Below are positions 1 to 10,600 of a stretch of 30,000 nucleotides of DNA, piece after piece. The notes under the pieces are model-generated. The model was not told the origin of the DNA, searched no databases, and was given only the letters and a program-made list of their open reading frames with translations. The stretch is from Botryococcus braunii (lineage: Eukaryota > Chlorophyta > Trebouxiophyceae). How positions within the stretch are numbered: the stretch's first letter is position 1; each line of letters starts with the position of its first letter. The stretch is taken from assembly GCA_002005505.1 (NCBI GenBank), contig KV908344.1, positions 17,501 to 47,500 on the forward strand. Direction: 5' to 3'. A program made the position numbers and the translations under genes.

Positions 1-128
1 CGCAGCTTCTGCGCTGGACTCGCGGGATTCAGCAACCCTAATGAATCCCTGGAACCCTAATTTAAAACATCGAGAGGGAAGCGCGTTTCATCTTCAGCCT
101 TCAACGCCTACGTAAGGTATGATATCCG

Positions 129-180
129 GACTGCTATGTAAGATGACATCACCAGACTGCTATGTAAGATGACATCTCCA
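129..180. repeat. 26-bp tandem repeat, two copies
   Basis: GACTGCTATGTAAGATGACATC followed by a 4-bp spacer (ACCA, then TCCA) occurs twice head to tail, and the start of a third copy (GACTC) follows. It is a short local duplication with no known role. Confidence 0.8.
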
Positions 181-418
181 GACTCTTTCTGAGCAAGCAC
201 CTACTCAAGTGCAGCAAAGAAGCCTCCATTTGAGATCTCTAAGGAACCCGGATCATGATAATCACATGCATAGACAATATCAATGGGGAGAACCTTTGGT
301 CCAACGGCTCCAATCAGCTGATAAGGGACATATGGTGGGTAGCAGCCATGCGCATGGTACCAAAGGTTCCCACGGTTGAGATCGTCTCTGTATTTGACTA
401 TGTCTTTGATAGTAGACT

Positions 419-455
419 ATGCATTGCGCAATACATGCACTATTGCGCAATGCAT
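419..455. repeat. Perfect inverted repeat, 15-bp arms
   Basis: The arm ATGCATTGCGCAATA (419-433) is followed by a 7-bp loop (434-440) and its exact reverse complement (441-455). Each arm contains the palindrome TTGCGCAA. It could form a hairpin, be a paired protein-binding site, or be the relic of a small inverted-repeat element. I see no target-site duplication to prove the last. Confidence 0.85.
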
Positions 456-463
456 TAATGGCG

Positions 464-567
464 TACAAAAACAATCATCTTTTGCTTGGCAAGTTGGCAT
501 CAGTAATACTCTAGGAATTGCGCAGCTCATGCAATTGCATACAAACACAATCTGCATTTGCTTGGCA
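464..567. repeat. Imperfect 28-bp direct repeat, period 76
   Basis: A TACAAAAACAATC...TTTGCTTGGCA segment at 464-491 recurs at 540-567 with 24 of 28 bases matching. It sits just right of the inverted repeat at 419-455. The function is unknown. Confidence 0.6.
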
Positions 568-3189
568 GCTGCCAAGTAAGAAAAGAATAATGAGTATTGG
601 CATGCCAGCATCAGGGAGCTTGCCGAGGGACCCCATGGCTACTGAATACAGTACGGGGCAATGGGGTACTCTTTCGAACGGTCCCTTTCAAAAGGCCGTT
701 TTTCAAGGACCCAAACTTCGTCATGAATCTGCGTACCCGGGACTCTCCTACATGCATATCAGAAAACCCTTTGGTTGGTTTGCAGATCTGAGTCTAGACC
801 AGAAGGAAAGACCTCCTACTGTAACCGCTAGTTGTCAGAAATCTCGTCAAGGAAGCTGCAGCTGTCTAGGACCATTAGCTACCTGCACTACCACAGTTTC
901 TCGTGATCGTGACGAGAAATAGAAAGGCTGCAGCGTGGCATCCAATATACTTCTCAAGAATCCATGCGGTATCAATTCATAAGCAGGGCACATTGAGTTT
1001 CACCTTTGGAGATGTCCCCTGTGGCCCATCAGCAGAGGGCCATTGCCTTCTGGCAGTTTTGGCTGGAACGAAATTCACCTGGCCTTCTTTAGATTTTATA
1101 AAACCCGAATTTCGCAGCTTCAAATAGCTGTTCCGCAAAGAAATACTTGCAGAACACGACGCACACGACATGATCAAGCGCATGCCAAAATGTGCGGACG
1201 GCATAACGGAGAAGCTTAAGCGTGACAACGAGATGCGAATGGTTCTAAGACTTGTAGCTTACACTGCGTGTTTCAGACATACCAGTGCAGGATGCTTGAT
1301 ACTGCGGTAGGCACCATGAAGGCGGATCCGGAACGGGTGGAGAACACTGCAACGAGTTATGTTCTTGGGGATTGTACTTCATTATTCAAGTCCAAAACAT
1401 AAAAGGTTTTTCTGGGTTCATGAGGCCGTCCTGAAAGAAAAGGAAGGGCCCAGTGGAGAACCTTCGGCACCTTCCGAGGAAAGTCTTCAGCTTCACATCA
1501 CCATCACGACGGACGTCCAAAGAATCGAAAATGCAGGCCAGATAGCTCATGAATCCCCAGTCAACGTTCGTCGACCATTGACCTCGGAACTCCTCCATAC
1601 GCGCGGTACCAGCCGCCTGAGTCGAACAAGCAAACTTGACTGCAGACACAAACTTGACCACGACGAAAAGTTTGTTGAATGGAATATGAATCAAATAAAG
1701 TCAAAACAAGAGTAGTTTTTCATGAATTCAGAGAGCCTCCCCCTGTTCTGGGCGAGGCCCACTCGAGATGTAAAGTTGCAAAGAGAATTTCCTCAACATA
1801 AGAGACAAAAAAAACGGCAAACGGTCTTTCAGTTCAAACCGTACCTTCTATGACATCAAAGAACAATATCAGAGTAATGGCTGGGGCACTTCATTAGGGC
1901 ACCGGAGTGGCCGCGGCCCTGATGAGCATGTAGTCACAAGACAAGCCGTGGGCCATGTTTAATACTCATGTACGCTCAAGAAAATGAAAACATGGCTAAT
2001 CCAAATTGAATTCAAGAATCCGTGGACCACGTTGGTGGAACTCTCGTCGCAGCTTGCCGCAGGTTTCTGGCGTAGATTCAAGCAAGTGGTTTGGAAGCAA
2101 TACGATGGTTCCGCGCTTTCCATGCACAGCGACCGGCCAAAGGCCAATTTCGGTCGTTCCTTACTACTAGTGCACGTTCCTCCTGACCGATCTAACGCAA
2201 ATCGGAGCAATTAAAATAATTACAGGCCACGATGGGACACTGCCGCTCCGGGTCGGGTACGTTTCCTCGCATACCAAAACGCCCGGGCCGTACACCGGAG
2301 CAGCCATGGGTGGGTACAGAGCACTTTCCTCATCTTCCTCTCTCGAATTTGGGCTCGAATGAGGTTCAAGGTGGGCGCGTATATATCGCGCCGTATTCTT
2401 ATGTACTACATACAGACGACGCCATCTTCGCCATCTGGGACGAGGAATTGAGACGGACAGAGCAATATTACGACACCCTTGTGGTGGGACACAACATGCG
2501 GAACTGTACCTGACTGGCTCTTTCGACTCAAACCTACTACGCTTGCCATGTAATGGCCCATGGGTGCCGACTCGTGTGAACTTTACACTTTTTCAAGTGG
2601 CTAAAGTGGCCCAATGGTTCAGAAGGGACAGCCTTCCTCGGCCGCAGAATTCCACGACACGGTGGAAAGGTGAAAACTTAAGGTTGCCAGCGTGCGCTGT
2701 CCCTCCACACCCCTCCACAGATGCGTCCTGTGTCGTCCGAACCCTCTGAAGATTACATACCACGGGGCCACACAATTACACAAGCATGACTAACTTACCA
2801 CCGGCAATCTTTGGAGGGTACACAGCAAGTGCCGAGGGTACACACCTCATGTGCGGAAATTTGCGTCGAAGGTACAGCGCAATCTGTCGTTGGTACATAC
2901 GTGCAGGCCATTGCCGTGGGTTGCATGTATGCGTCATGTGCATCAAAGTACAGCGCATTTGCAAATTTCACCCCCGACTGACGGTTGAGGTGCCTCGACA
3001 TGGAACCTTGTGCCATGTGTCAGGAAATGCGGCGTGCCACCTAGTAGGACATCTAACTCCCAACAGGTACGCGGCGTTACATTACCTAAGAAGGGGCAAC
3101 ACTTCGAGTATAGCCAAAAAGAAGAAGTCAGATTACATCATAGTAAGAATAGTAAGCCTTTCGGATCGTCCAGTCGCTGCATCCTTAGG

Positions 3190-3194
3190 TAATG
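3190..3194. repeat. Target-site duplication (left) of outer copia element
   Basis: TAATG directly precedes the TGTTGTG start of the 5' LTR. The same five bases directly follow the 3' LTR at 26784-26788. Five-base duplications are typical of Ty1/copia integration, and the pair fixes the ends of the outer element across more than 23 kb. Confidence 0.93.
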
Positions 3195-3328
3195 TGTTGT
3201 GTTAATTAATTTTATGCCTTTCCCTCAGAGGAGAAATAATGGCAAGTCTCCGGATGAAGACAATACCATTTAGGAAGGAGAGGCAGAACTCTGAGTTCTG
3301 CCAGGCAATACATGCATTTGAACGAAGA
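3195..3328 (+). repeat. 5' LTR of outer copia, left fragment
   Basis: These 134 bp match 26093-26226 of the 3' LTR exactly by eye. The match stops inside CGAAGA (3323-3328) where the non-LTR composite is inserted, and the LTR resumes after the duplicate CGAAGA at 13100-13105. The fragment contains a 21-bp palindrome at 3282-3302 (arms GGCAGAACTC / GAGTTCTGCC), probably in U3. Confidence 0.95.
3282..3302. promoter_or_regulatory. Palindrome in U3 of outer LTR
   Basis: GGCAGAACTC, one central T, then GAGTTCTGCC form a perfect inverted repeat, repeated in the 3' LTR at 26180-26200. Its place near the start of the LTR suggests a binding site for a dimeric regulator, but the factor is not identifiable from sequence. 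Confidence 0.4.
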
Positions 3329-3545
3329 AGAAGAAGAAGACTCAGAAGAAGACGATTCGAAACTGCGGTTATGGTCTTCCTCAAGGAGTTCTTCGCCTTC
3401 GTTCTAGATATCCTTAAGGCAGAAGAAGAAAGAAAACGAAGGGAAAACTGAAAACGAAGGAGGGAAAACTGGGAAAACTGGGAAAACGAAGGAGGAAAAC
3501 TGAACAGCGCGCAGGGCTTCAATAAAGAAGAAAGAAAGAAAGAAG
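3329..3545 (+). repeat. Purine-rich segment ending in a (GAAA)n-type tail
   Basis: This begins exactly where the 5' LTR is interrupted. It is rich in AGAAGAAG and in GAAAACTGGG repeats (about 3465-3490) and ends AATAAAGAAGAAAGAAAG (from 3521). That ending resembles the tail after element A (about 7409-7424). It may be the 3' end of a truncated or non-autonomous non-LTR element that shares element A's machinery, or part of element A's own 5' end. I cannot decide between these. Confidence 0.4.
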
Positions 3546-3591
3546 ATAATCTGTTTCGTCACCCATAGTATTGATTTTATCTTTTTTTCTC

Positions 3592-4134
3592 AGATTTGCC
3601 TTCGCCTGGCCAGTCTTTAAGCGGGGCTGGCAGCTTCGCCACTTTCAGCGTCCAGCCTTTGCGGAATTTCCAGTGTTTTTCAACACTTCCTTCTCAGTTT
3701 GATACCACATCGTATTGGTTTTCCTGTTTTCTTCCTCAGATTTGCACCAGCTCGGCCAGTCTTTCCGCAGGACTGGCAGCTTCGTAACTTTCTGGCGTCT
3801 GGCATCTGCGGAATTTCCCGTGTTCTTCCCCACTTCCTGTGTTTCTTAACACACAGTATTGGTTTTTTCATTTTCTTTTTTGGCCCCTCAGATTTGCCTC
3901 CGCCGGCCCGTCGTTCACGGGGACTCACAGCTTCACCCCTCCCCAGCATCCAGCACTTACGGAGATTCCAGTGTTTTACAACACTTACTTCTGTGTTTTT
4001 CACACATCATCTTGGTTTTCCCTTTTCTTCTCCGCTTCGCCTCAGCCCAGCCAGTTTTTCAGAGGGACTGGGGGCTTCACCACTTTCCAGCATCCAGAAC
4101 GGTCTTGGGGTTGGGTTGCCCAGCTGGTGATGCC
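3592..4134 (+). repeat. Diverged tandem monomers in the 5' region of element A
   Basis: Each unit starts near AGATTTGCC and runs through GACTGGCAGCTTC, GGAATTTCC, GTGTTTTTCAACAC and a T-rich end with GTATTGGTTTT. Copies start at 3592, 3738, 3890 and about 4032 (lengths about 146, 152, 142 and a partial last one). A partial unit end lies before 3592. The last copy abuts the ATG at 4135. Tandem 5' monomers act as promoters in some other non-LTR elements, such as mouse L1, so a promoter role here is an inference. An open frame through the array is probably incidental. Confidence 0.75.
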
Positions 4135-7100
4135 ATGGCCAGCGTTCCTCTCTTTGACCCCACCTGCCCTTGGAAGGCATCATGCAAGTCTCGTAAGATC
4201 ACTACGGGTGCTGGGCTCCTACGTCACTTGCAGAGGTTCCACAAGCTCGGCGATGCTGGGCGGGATGACTGGGTGTCGCAACTCAGATCCCCAGCAGAGT
4301 ACAGGAAGCTTGAAGCCATCTTGCGAGCTACCTCCAGCTGGTTGTGCACCACTTGCTTCAAAACCCATTCCCTGGGAGTTCTTTCGTGCGCAACCAACCC
4401 AGACACCTGCCAGCGCTTGTGGAATCTGGAGGATGGCCTGGTTCCCCCTGATGTTAACCTTCTTCCTGGCCTTCCCCGCCCTGCACCGCCGCCGCAGGAT
4501 ACTTCAGAGCCCCAGGGCCGCCTCCATTCGCAACCCCGAGGACGACCGCGTGCATCCGCCGCCGTTGCTGATCCTCCGCCCTCTGCTCCCCCGGCCCGTG
4601 TCCGCCGCCATCCCCTGACCCCTGCCCTTGTCCATCAAGTTTTCACCCTTGGTCACCATTCGTACCGCAGGGTCCCTAGGTCAGCATGGATACCTTGGGC
4701 TGCAGCATTGCGGTCCGCTCTCAAGGCTGTTGCGGACTCGGGCTCCGAGGCTGCCTGGGTTGAGCTGTTGATCCTTCCGATGTGCGTCCTGTCAGCTCGT
4801 CGCAGGCCTCGGGGTGAGGGAGTTGCGCAGCACGTCCGCCGTCGGGCCCGCGCATGGTTGGATGGGGATATTGATGGCCTAATTGATGAACTCTTGGCCA
4901 CCGCGCCTGCAGCCACTGCCCCACCCCGCCCATTAGACGATGCGGCGCTTGCCGCTCGCGTCTTGCGCAAGGTTGCAGATGGCCATTTATCAGCGGCTGT
5001 TCGGATGTTGGAGCCTGCCACCATCGCCCCAGCCACGCCTGACACATGTGCTGCATTGGCAGCGCTTCATCCTATCCGACCGCTTCCCGTTGGCGCCCCG
5101 CCTGCGCAGGCCCCTTACCGTGCCCAAGTGGAGGAAGTCTTGGCTGCCCTCAAAACCTTCCCACCTGGTACCGCTGGCGGGCGGGACGGCTTGACCCCAT
5201 TACATATAAAACATGCCTTCTCTGTAGGTGGCTCAGACCTCTTATTGGACAGCCTCCTTGGCGTGGTCAATCGGGCCTTAGCTGGGGATGTTCCCCCTCC
5301 CTTGCGATCTTATTGGGCCAGCGCTCCCATCACCCCTCTCTTGAAGCCCAATGGGGGTATCCGGCCCATTGCAGTGGGGCTCACCCTGCGCCGTCTGGTT
5401 TCCAAGATAGCTGTTGCAGCCGTCTTGCCCGCTGTCAGTGAGTATTTGCAGCCACACCAAGTTGGGGTTGGAGTCCGAGGGGGTGCAGAAGGCCTCGTCC
5501 ATGCCCTCAACCGCTTGGTGGCACACCAGCAAGATTCCCCCGACCTCGTCGTTGTCAGCTTGGACTTCCAAAATGCCTTCAATACGGTCGACCGCAACCG
5601 CATGCTTGGGGAAGTCGCCCTCCATTGCCCCAGCATCTGGCAGTATGTGGCGACGACGTACGGCTGCGCGGCCCATCAGTATGTTGGGCCCCATGTCGTG
5701 GACTCCACAACAGGGGTCCAGCAAGGGGACCCCCTCTCTCCGCTGCTTTTTGCGCTCACTGTCCAGCCACTCCTCCTTGACCTTCATCGGGAGTGTCCCG
5801 ACGTACACCAAGGGTGGTATCTGGATGACGGCACGTTTGTTGGTCCCGTGCCCGCAGCGCAGCAGGCAGTCCAGTTGGTTGTTGACCGGGCCCCCGCATA
5901 TGGCTTGAGCCTCAACCCTCACAAGTGCTGTGTGTGGTCGCCGCGCCCGAACCCTCAGCATTTGGATGGGTTCCCTCTGGGCTTCGTCAATGAAACTCGT
6001 GCTGGTTTGATAGTGTTGGGGGCAGCGGTCACCGTGTCAGTCGAGTACACGGCTTCCGTAGCCCAGGCGCACGTTGATGCCGTGGCAGCCTCGCTCCAGC
6101 GTTTGCCGATTCTCCGCCACCCCCAAGCCGAGCTTCTCTTGCTTCGCAGTTGCCTTGGGACCTGCAAGGTGGTTTTCACAGCCCGGACCATGCCGCCAGC
6201 TGCAGCTGCGCAAGCTTTGGTGACCTTTGATATGCTCCAAACCCAGGTCCTCCAATCCATTGTCACAGCTGGTGGTGGTGGTTTTGGCCCTTTGCAGCAA
6301 ACCTTGGCTGGCTTGCCTATTGCCCAGGGGGGTCTAGGGGTCACTAAGGCCACTTCCCTTCTGCCTTGTGCCTATCTCGCCTCCGTCACGCAGACAGCCC
6401 CCCTCCAGGACCGCCTTCTGGGGACATCCACTGCCCCTCTTGTCCCCGCTGCCCTAGCTGCCAAGGCTGACTACTGCGCCCTTGTTCCTGATTTCGATGC
6501 GGCGCTCTTCGAGGATCCGGATTTTGTCCGCAGCAAAGTGCAAGCCCGGCTGTCCAAACCCTTGTCTCACCGCGCATACCAGGAGGTTCTTGATGACCCT
6601 GCTCGCTCGGACCGCGACCGTGCTGTGCTCCAATCTCTTACACAGCCGGGAGCGTCTGATTGGCTGCTGGCTCTCCCAGTTCCCCATTTGCAGCAAACCA
6701 TGCCACCAGAGTCGTTCCGCTGCCGCCTTCAATACCAGCTCTTGATCCCCATTTTCCACCCTGGCTCCCAATGCCCGTGCTGCTTGAGGGAGTTGGATGT
6801 CTGGGGCGACCACGCGGTCCACTGCACCTCAGGGGGGGATGTTGCCATTGTCGGCCGACATTACTCCGTTCGTAATGGCCTGGACGCTGTCCTTACCTCA
6901 GCTCGTCAGCGGGTCACCCGGGAACCCGCCTTTCCCACCCCTGTCCCTGGCCAGGAGCGCCGTCGCGCAGACCTCCGCCTCCATGCGTGGGAGGAGGGGC
7001 GTGACCTTTATATCGACATCGTTGGCTCTTCCCCACTCACAGTTGCCAACTTGCTGCACTTCGTGCCGGGTGGGGCCGCCGCGCGCGCTGCCCAAGACAA

Positions 7101-7341
7101 GCAGACCCGCTATGCTGTCTTGTTGTCGCGTCAGCAGCCGCCTGTGGCTTTCCAAGCCTTCGCTTTTGAAACATTGGGAGGGTTGCATGCTGATGCGCTG
7201 GCCTTGTTGCAGAGGCTCCAGGGGCTTTTGAACCAAGCCATCATTGCTCAAGAAGATGTGGAGGGATATTTTGTCATTCGTCGGGTCAGTTTCATCATTG
7301 CGGCGGCTGTGGGTCGCCAGCTGGCCGCTCGCCGGGTGTGA
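4135..7341 (+). CDS. Non-LTR retrotransposon protein: zinc fingers, RT, restriction-like endonuclease
   Basis: This is a 1,068-aa protein with no internal stops. It would bind element RNA and target DNA, nick the target and prime reverse transcription there. N-terminal C11-x5-C17-x13-H31-x4-H36 looks like a CCHH finger, followed by a CxxC-containing stretch (LCTTCFKTHSLGVLSC). RT motif A is LDFQNAFNTVDR (Asp477), motif B GVQQGDPLSPLLF and motif C YLDD (Asp564, Asp565). Near the C-terminus C880-x2-C883-x9-H893-x3-C897 is followed by RADLRLH (Asp946), YIDIVGSS (Asp961) and Lys989, a PD-(D/E)xK-like arrangement. I chose ATG 4135 because it follows the last 5' monomer; the frame is open for another 92 codons upstream, across the repeats. 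YLDD is unusual where R2-type enzymes usually have F/YADD. The family call is strong and the clade less certain. Confidence 0.85.
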   Translation: MASVPLFDPTCPWKASCKSRKITTGAGLLRHLQRFHKLGDAGRDDWVSQLRSPAEYRKLEAILRATSSWLCTTCFKTHSLGVLSCATNPDTCQRLWNLEDGLVPPDVNLLPGLPRPAPPPQDTSEPQGRLHSQPRGRPRASAAVADPPPSAPPARVRRHPLTPALVHQVFTLGHHSYRRVPRSAWIPWAAALRSALKAVADSGSEAAWVELLILPMCVLSARRRPRGEGVAQHVRRRARAWLDGDIDGLIDELLATAPAATAPPRPLDDAALAARVLRKVADGHLSAAVRMLEPATIAPATPDTCAALAALHPIRPLPVGAPPAQAPYRAQVEEVLAALKTFPPGTAGGRDGLTPLHIKHAFSVGGSDLLLDSLLGVVNRALAGDVPPPLRSYWASAPITPLLKPNGGIRPIAVGLTLRRLVSKIAVAAVLPAVSEYLQPHQVGVGVRGGAEGLVHALNRLVAHQQDSPDLVVVSLDFQNAFNTVDRNRMLGEVALHCPSIWQYVATTYGCAAHQYVGPHVVDSTTGVQQGDPLSPLLFALTVQPLLLDLHRECPDVHQGWYLDDGTFVGPVPAAQQAVQLVVDRAPAYGLSLNPHKCCVWSPRPNPQHLDGFPLGFVNETRAGLIVLGAAVTVSVEYTASVAQAHVDAVAASLQRLPILRHPQAELLLLRSCLGTCKVVFTARTMPPAAAAQALVTFDMLQTQVLQSIVTAGGGGFGPLQQTLAGLPIAQGGLGVTKATSLLPCAYLASVTQTAPLQDRLLGTSTAPLVPAALAAKADYCALVPDFDAALFEDPDFVRSKVQARLSKPLSHRAYQEVLDDPARSDRDRAVLQSLTQPGASDWLLALPVPHLQQTMPPESFRCRLQYQLLIPIFHPGSQCPCCLRELDVWGDHAVHCTSGGDVAIVGRHYSVRNGLDAVLTSARQRVTREPAFPTPVPGQERRRADLRLHAWEEGRDLYIDIVGSSPLTVANLLHFVPGGAAARAAQDKQTRYAVLLSRQQPPVAFQAFAFETLGGLHADALALLQRLQGLLNQAIIAQEDVEGYFVIRRVSFIIAAAVGRQLAARRV

Positions 7342-7606
7342 CTCATAGCTTGAAACATTGGGGGTTTGGGTCCCTGAACATTGGGCTGGTCTTTTTTACT
7401 CCACGCTTGTAAAGAAAGAAGAAGTTACATCTGTCCAGCCACGAGGGCATGATGAGATGTCCACAACACACACACGCGCCAAAACTAGGAAGAACTGACC
7501 ACAAGAAGTGGCCAAGCGAAGAGCGAAGGCATAACTGAGCAAACGAAAAGGGGAAGGAAGGGGGGATAGGGGGGGGGGGGCAGCCACAGACGTGGCTGCG
7601 GCCAAG
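7342..7606. other. Facing 3' ends of elements A and B
   Basis: This holds the short 3' region of element A (to about 7424) and, from the other strand, the 3' region of element B (7606 down to about 7425). The latter includes a C-rich run on the minus strand (plus-strand G run near 7561-7580). The junction lies near GAAGTTACATCTG (about 7421-7433). I see no gene here. Confidence 0.6.
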
Positions 7607-10600
7607 TCACCGTAGCCGGCGTAAATCAGCACGAGCCTGGAATGCATCCGAGATAAAGGAGACGACCGCACGCAAGTCAGCGTGCCAAATGAACTGCCGA
7701 AGAGATCTAGAAGGACCCACAAACAAGTGGGGATAACGGTCCCGCACCGCAGTAAGAGCGGGACAGTGAAAGACAAAGTGGTGTTCATCACCCACAGAGG
7801 AGCCACACATATCACACAGGCGCTGAAGGCGCGGAAGACGTTGTCTGCGGCCCATGTCAATGGGGAGGCCATGAACACCAAGACGAAACCTGAGAAAGAG
7901 CCGGACCTTGGCAACATCAAGAGACAGATAAAGGAGGCGGGAGCGCTGAGCCTTAGTGGGGCGCGCAAACCACCGCACATAAGTACATAGCTGAGGATCA
8001 GCAGGGGCTAACCGAGGGGAGACATGGAGAGAGGCCACAGGGAGGGTGTTGGCCTGCCTAATGAGAGCTAAAAAGGTATCCATATCAACGGGCTGCGGGC
8101 GCTGACAATCAGCCGCATAAGGGTAACCTAAGCGGCGAAGGGCAGCGATAAAAGAACCCGCCCAGGACGGGGAACGAGGCGTTACGCCATAGTAGCATGA
8201 GTCCCTATGAATACGTGCATACAAGTGGTCGGGTGGGAGATCCACCAGAGAGTTCCAAAAGGTGACCACACGCTTGAACCAGATATGATGAAGGGGCCAA
8301 ACGCCAACCTCAGCAAGGAGCACATCGGTGCGGACCGTTTGACGAACCCCAAGGATCATCCGTAACATAGTAAGAAAATCCTTTTCTAAATCCTTAGCGG
8401 AGGGCCGAGTGGAAGATGGGGAAAACACCCGTAGACCCCAAACCTCACACCAATATGAGCAGGCAGGCACCACACATGCTAAGAAGAGACGCAAGAGAAT
8501 ACCGATCGAGGTGGCACATTTGAGGTTACCATAACGCGTGCTAATAGTAGACCAGGCCCCCCACATCTTGCCACGTAAATGGCCAAAGGTGGCCCCAATG
8601 CCTGAAGCCGTAGAAAGCATGACACCTAAATGACGAGCCTGGGTCACCTGAGGCAGGGGATGACCCTCATACAGCACGGGAGGGGGGGCCTCCTTCGAGG
8701 GGGGGAAGACCATGGCATGGCACTTAGGAACACGCACCCGCATACGTGCGGACTGGCACCACTCTGAAGCAGCGGGGAGAAGGTGAGCCTGCAACTCCTC
8801 CAGGGACTTGGCCTGGAGTGTATAGTCATCAGCATAACCTTGAATAGGGACACAACGACCATCCCGGGTGGCGGGTCCCATACCCGGACACCGAGCTTCA
8901 ATATAACGAATCAGACCATCCGAATAAAGACCAAACAGAGTAGGACTTATAGGGGACCCTTGGAGGATACCGACCTGAGGCTTCAGGAGCCTGAGAAAGA
9001 GCCGGACCTTGGCAACATCAAGAGACAGATAAAGGAGGCGGGAGCGCTGAGCCTTAGTGGGGCGCGCAAACCACCGCACATAAGTACATAGCTGAGGATC
9101 AGCAGGGGCTAACCGAGGGGAGACATGGAGAGAGGCCACAGGGAGGGTGTTGGCCTGCCTAATGAGAGCTAAAAAGGTATCCATATCAACGGGCTGCGGG
9201 CGCTGACAATCAGCCGCATAAGGGTAACCTAAGCGGCGAAGGGCAGCGATAAAAGAACCCGCCCAGGACGGGGAACGAGGCGTTACGCCATAGTAGCATG
9301 AGTCCCTATGAATACGTGCATACAAGTGGTCGGGTGGGAGATCCACCAGAGAGTTCCAAAAGGTGACCACACGCTTGAACCAGATATGATGAAGGGGCCA
9401 AACGCCAACCTCAGCAAGGAGCACATCGGTGCGGACCGTTTGACGAACCCCAAGGATCATCCGTAACATAGTAAGAAAATCCTTTTCTAAATCCTTAGCG
9501 GAGGGCCGAGTGGAAGATGGGGAAAACACCCGTAGACCCCAAACCTCACACCAATATGAGCAGGCAGGCACCACACATGCTAAGAAGAGACGCAAGAGAA
9601 TACCGATCGAGGTGGCACATTTGAGGTTACCATAACGCGTGCTAATAGTAGACCAGGCCCCCCACATCTTGCCACGTAAATGGCCAAAGGTGGCCCCAAT
9701 GCCTGAAGCCGTAGAAAGCATGACACCTAAATGACGAGCCTGGGTCACCTGAGGCAGGGGATGACCCTCATACAGCACGGGAGGGGGGGCCTCCTTCGAG
9801 GGGGGGAAGACCATGGCATGGCACTTAGGAACACGCACCCGCATACGTGCGGACTGGCACCACTCTGAAGCAGCGGGGAGAAGGTGAGCCTGCAACTCCT
9901 CCAGGGACTTGGCCTGGAGTGTATAGTCATCAGCATAACCTTGAATAGGGACACAACGACCATCCCGGGTGGCGGGTCCCATACCCGGACACCGAGCTTC
10001 AATATAACGAATCAGACCATCCGAATAAAGACCAAACAGAGTAGGACTTATAGGGGACCCTTGGAGGATACCGACCTGAGGCTTCAGGAGCTCCCCAAAG
10101 GTGCCCCCTACACATAAAGTAACTTGGGCATCTTCATATAAAGATTTAACAGCAGCCAAGAATTGGTCCGGTACCCCCACCCGAGTTAAGGCCTCCCAAA
10201 GAAGGGGGCGAGGAACCCGATCATAGGCTTTACTTAAATCTAAAGAGCATAAGAATAAGGGGTGATCTTTGGTAGTGTTGGATCGCAAAAAGCTGATGCA
10301 ATGTGGAGAAGCCCGGGCGGAACCCCGTTTGGGCCTGACAGCGCAACCCCTTGGATTCCACGTGCCGAATAAGCCTAGTGTTCAACAGGGTGGCGTACAG
10401 CCGCATGAAGGGTTCAGGGACAGCAAGAGGGCGGTAATTCGCCGGATCCAGAGCGTCCTTTGCCCCTGGTTTGAACACGGGGACCACCCGGGACACATTG
10501 AAATGAGGGGTAATTGTCCCCGCCTGAAACATAGCATTGACAATGGTTAACAGAATCGGTGCCAGGATATGGGGGTCCTGTCGGGCAGTTTGGGGGTCCG

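Larger units (their letters stand above)
1..3189. other. Left flanking DNA, no supported gene
   Basis: This stretch lies outside the retrotransposon nest. Open frames here are short, overlap on both strands and match no family I recognise. The most coding-like piece is an open run at about 1131-1308 (+) with a charged, helix-like composition (for example RKEILAEHDAHDM), which might be a decayed exon, but I see no partner exon or splice sites that support it. A 118-codon frame at 1359-1715 overlaps a 102-codon frame on the other strand and neither looks convincing. Small repeats at 129-180, 419-455 and 464-567 are listed separately. Confidence 0.6.
3546..7424 (+). mobile_element. Non-LTR retrotransposon A, R2/CRE-like (restriction-like endonuclease)
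   Basis: One long ORF (4135-7341) has zinc fingers, RT and a C-terminal restriction-like endonuclease, the layout of early-branching non-LTR elements such as R2 and CRE. It is preceded by tandem 5' repeats (3592-4134) and followed by an about 83-bp 3' region ending in an A/G-rich tail (GTAAAGAAAGAAGAAG, 7409-7424). No APE-type endonuclease is present. The left boundary is approximate. It lies tail to tail with element B, and together they sit inside the outer copia 5' LTR. Confidence 0.75.

Noticed and set aside
34..62. Telomere-like AACCCTAAT copies
   Set aside because: Only two separated partial units, not an array. Too little to call telomeric sequence or a telo-box.
1359..1715. 118-codon ORF in the left flank
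   Set aside because: It is opposed by a similar-sized frame on the other strand, has no recognisable motif and shows no splice or repeat evidence.
2232..2513. 93-codon ORF in the left flank
   Set aside because: Composition is unremarkable, no family is recognised, and neighbouring frames are equally long.
3859..4134. 92-codon N-terminal extension of the element A protein
   Set aside because: It is read through the tandem 5' monomers and has no domain. ATG 4135 fits the usual start just before the CCHH finger.
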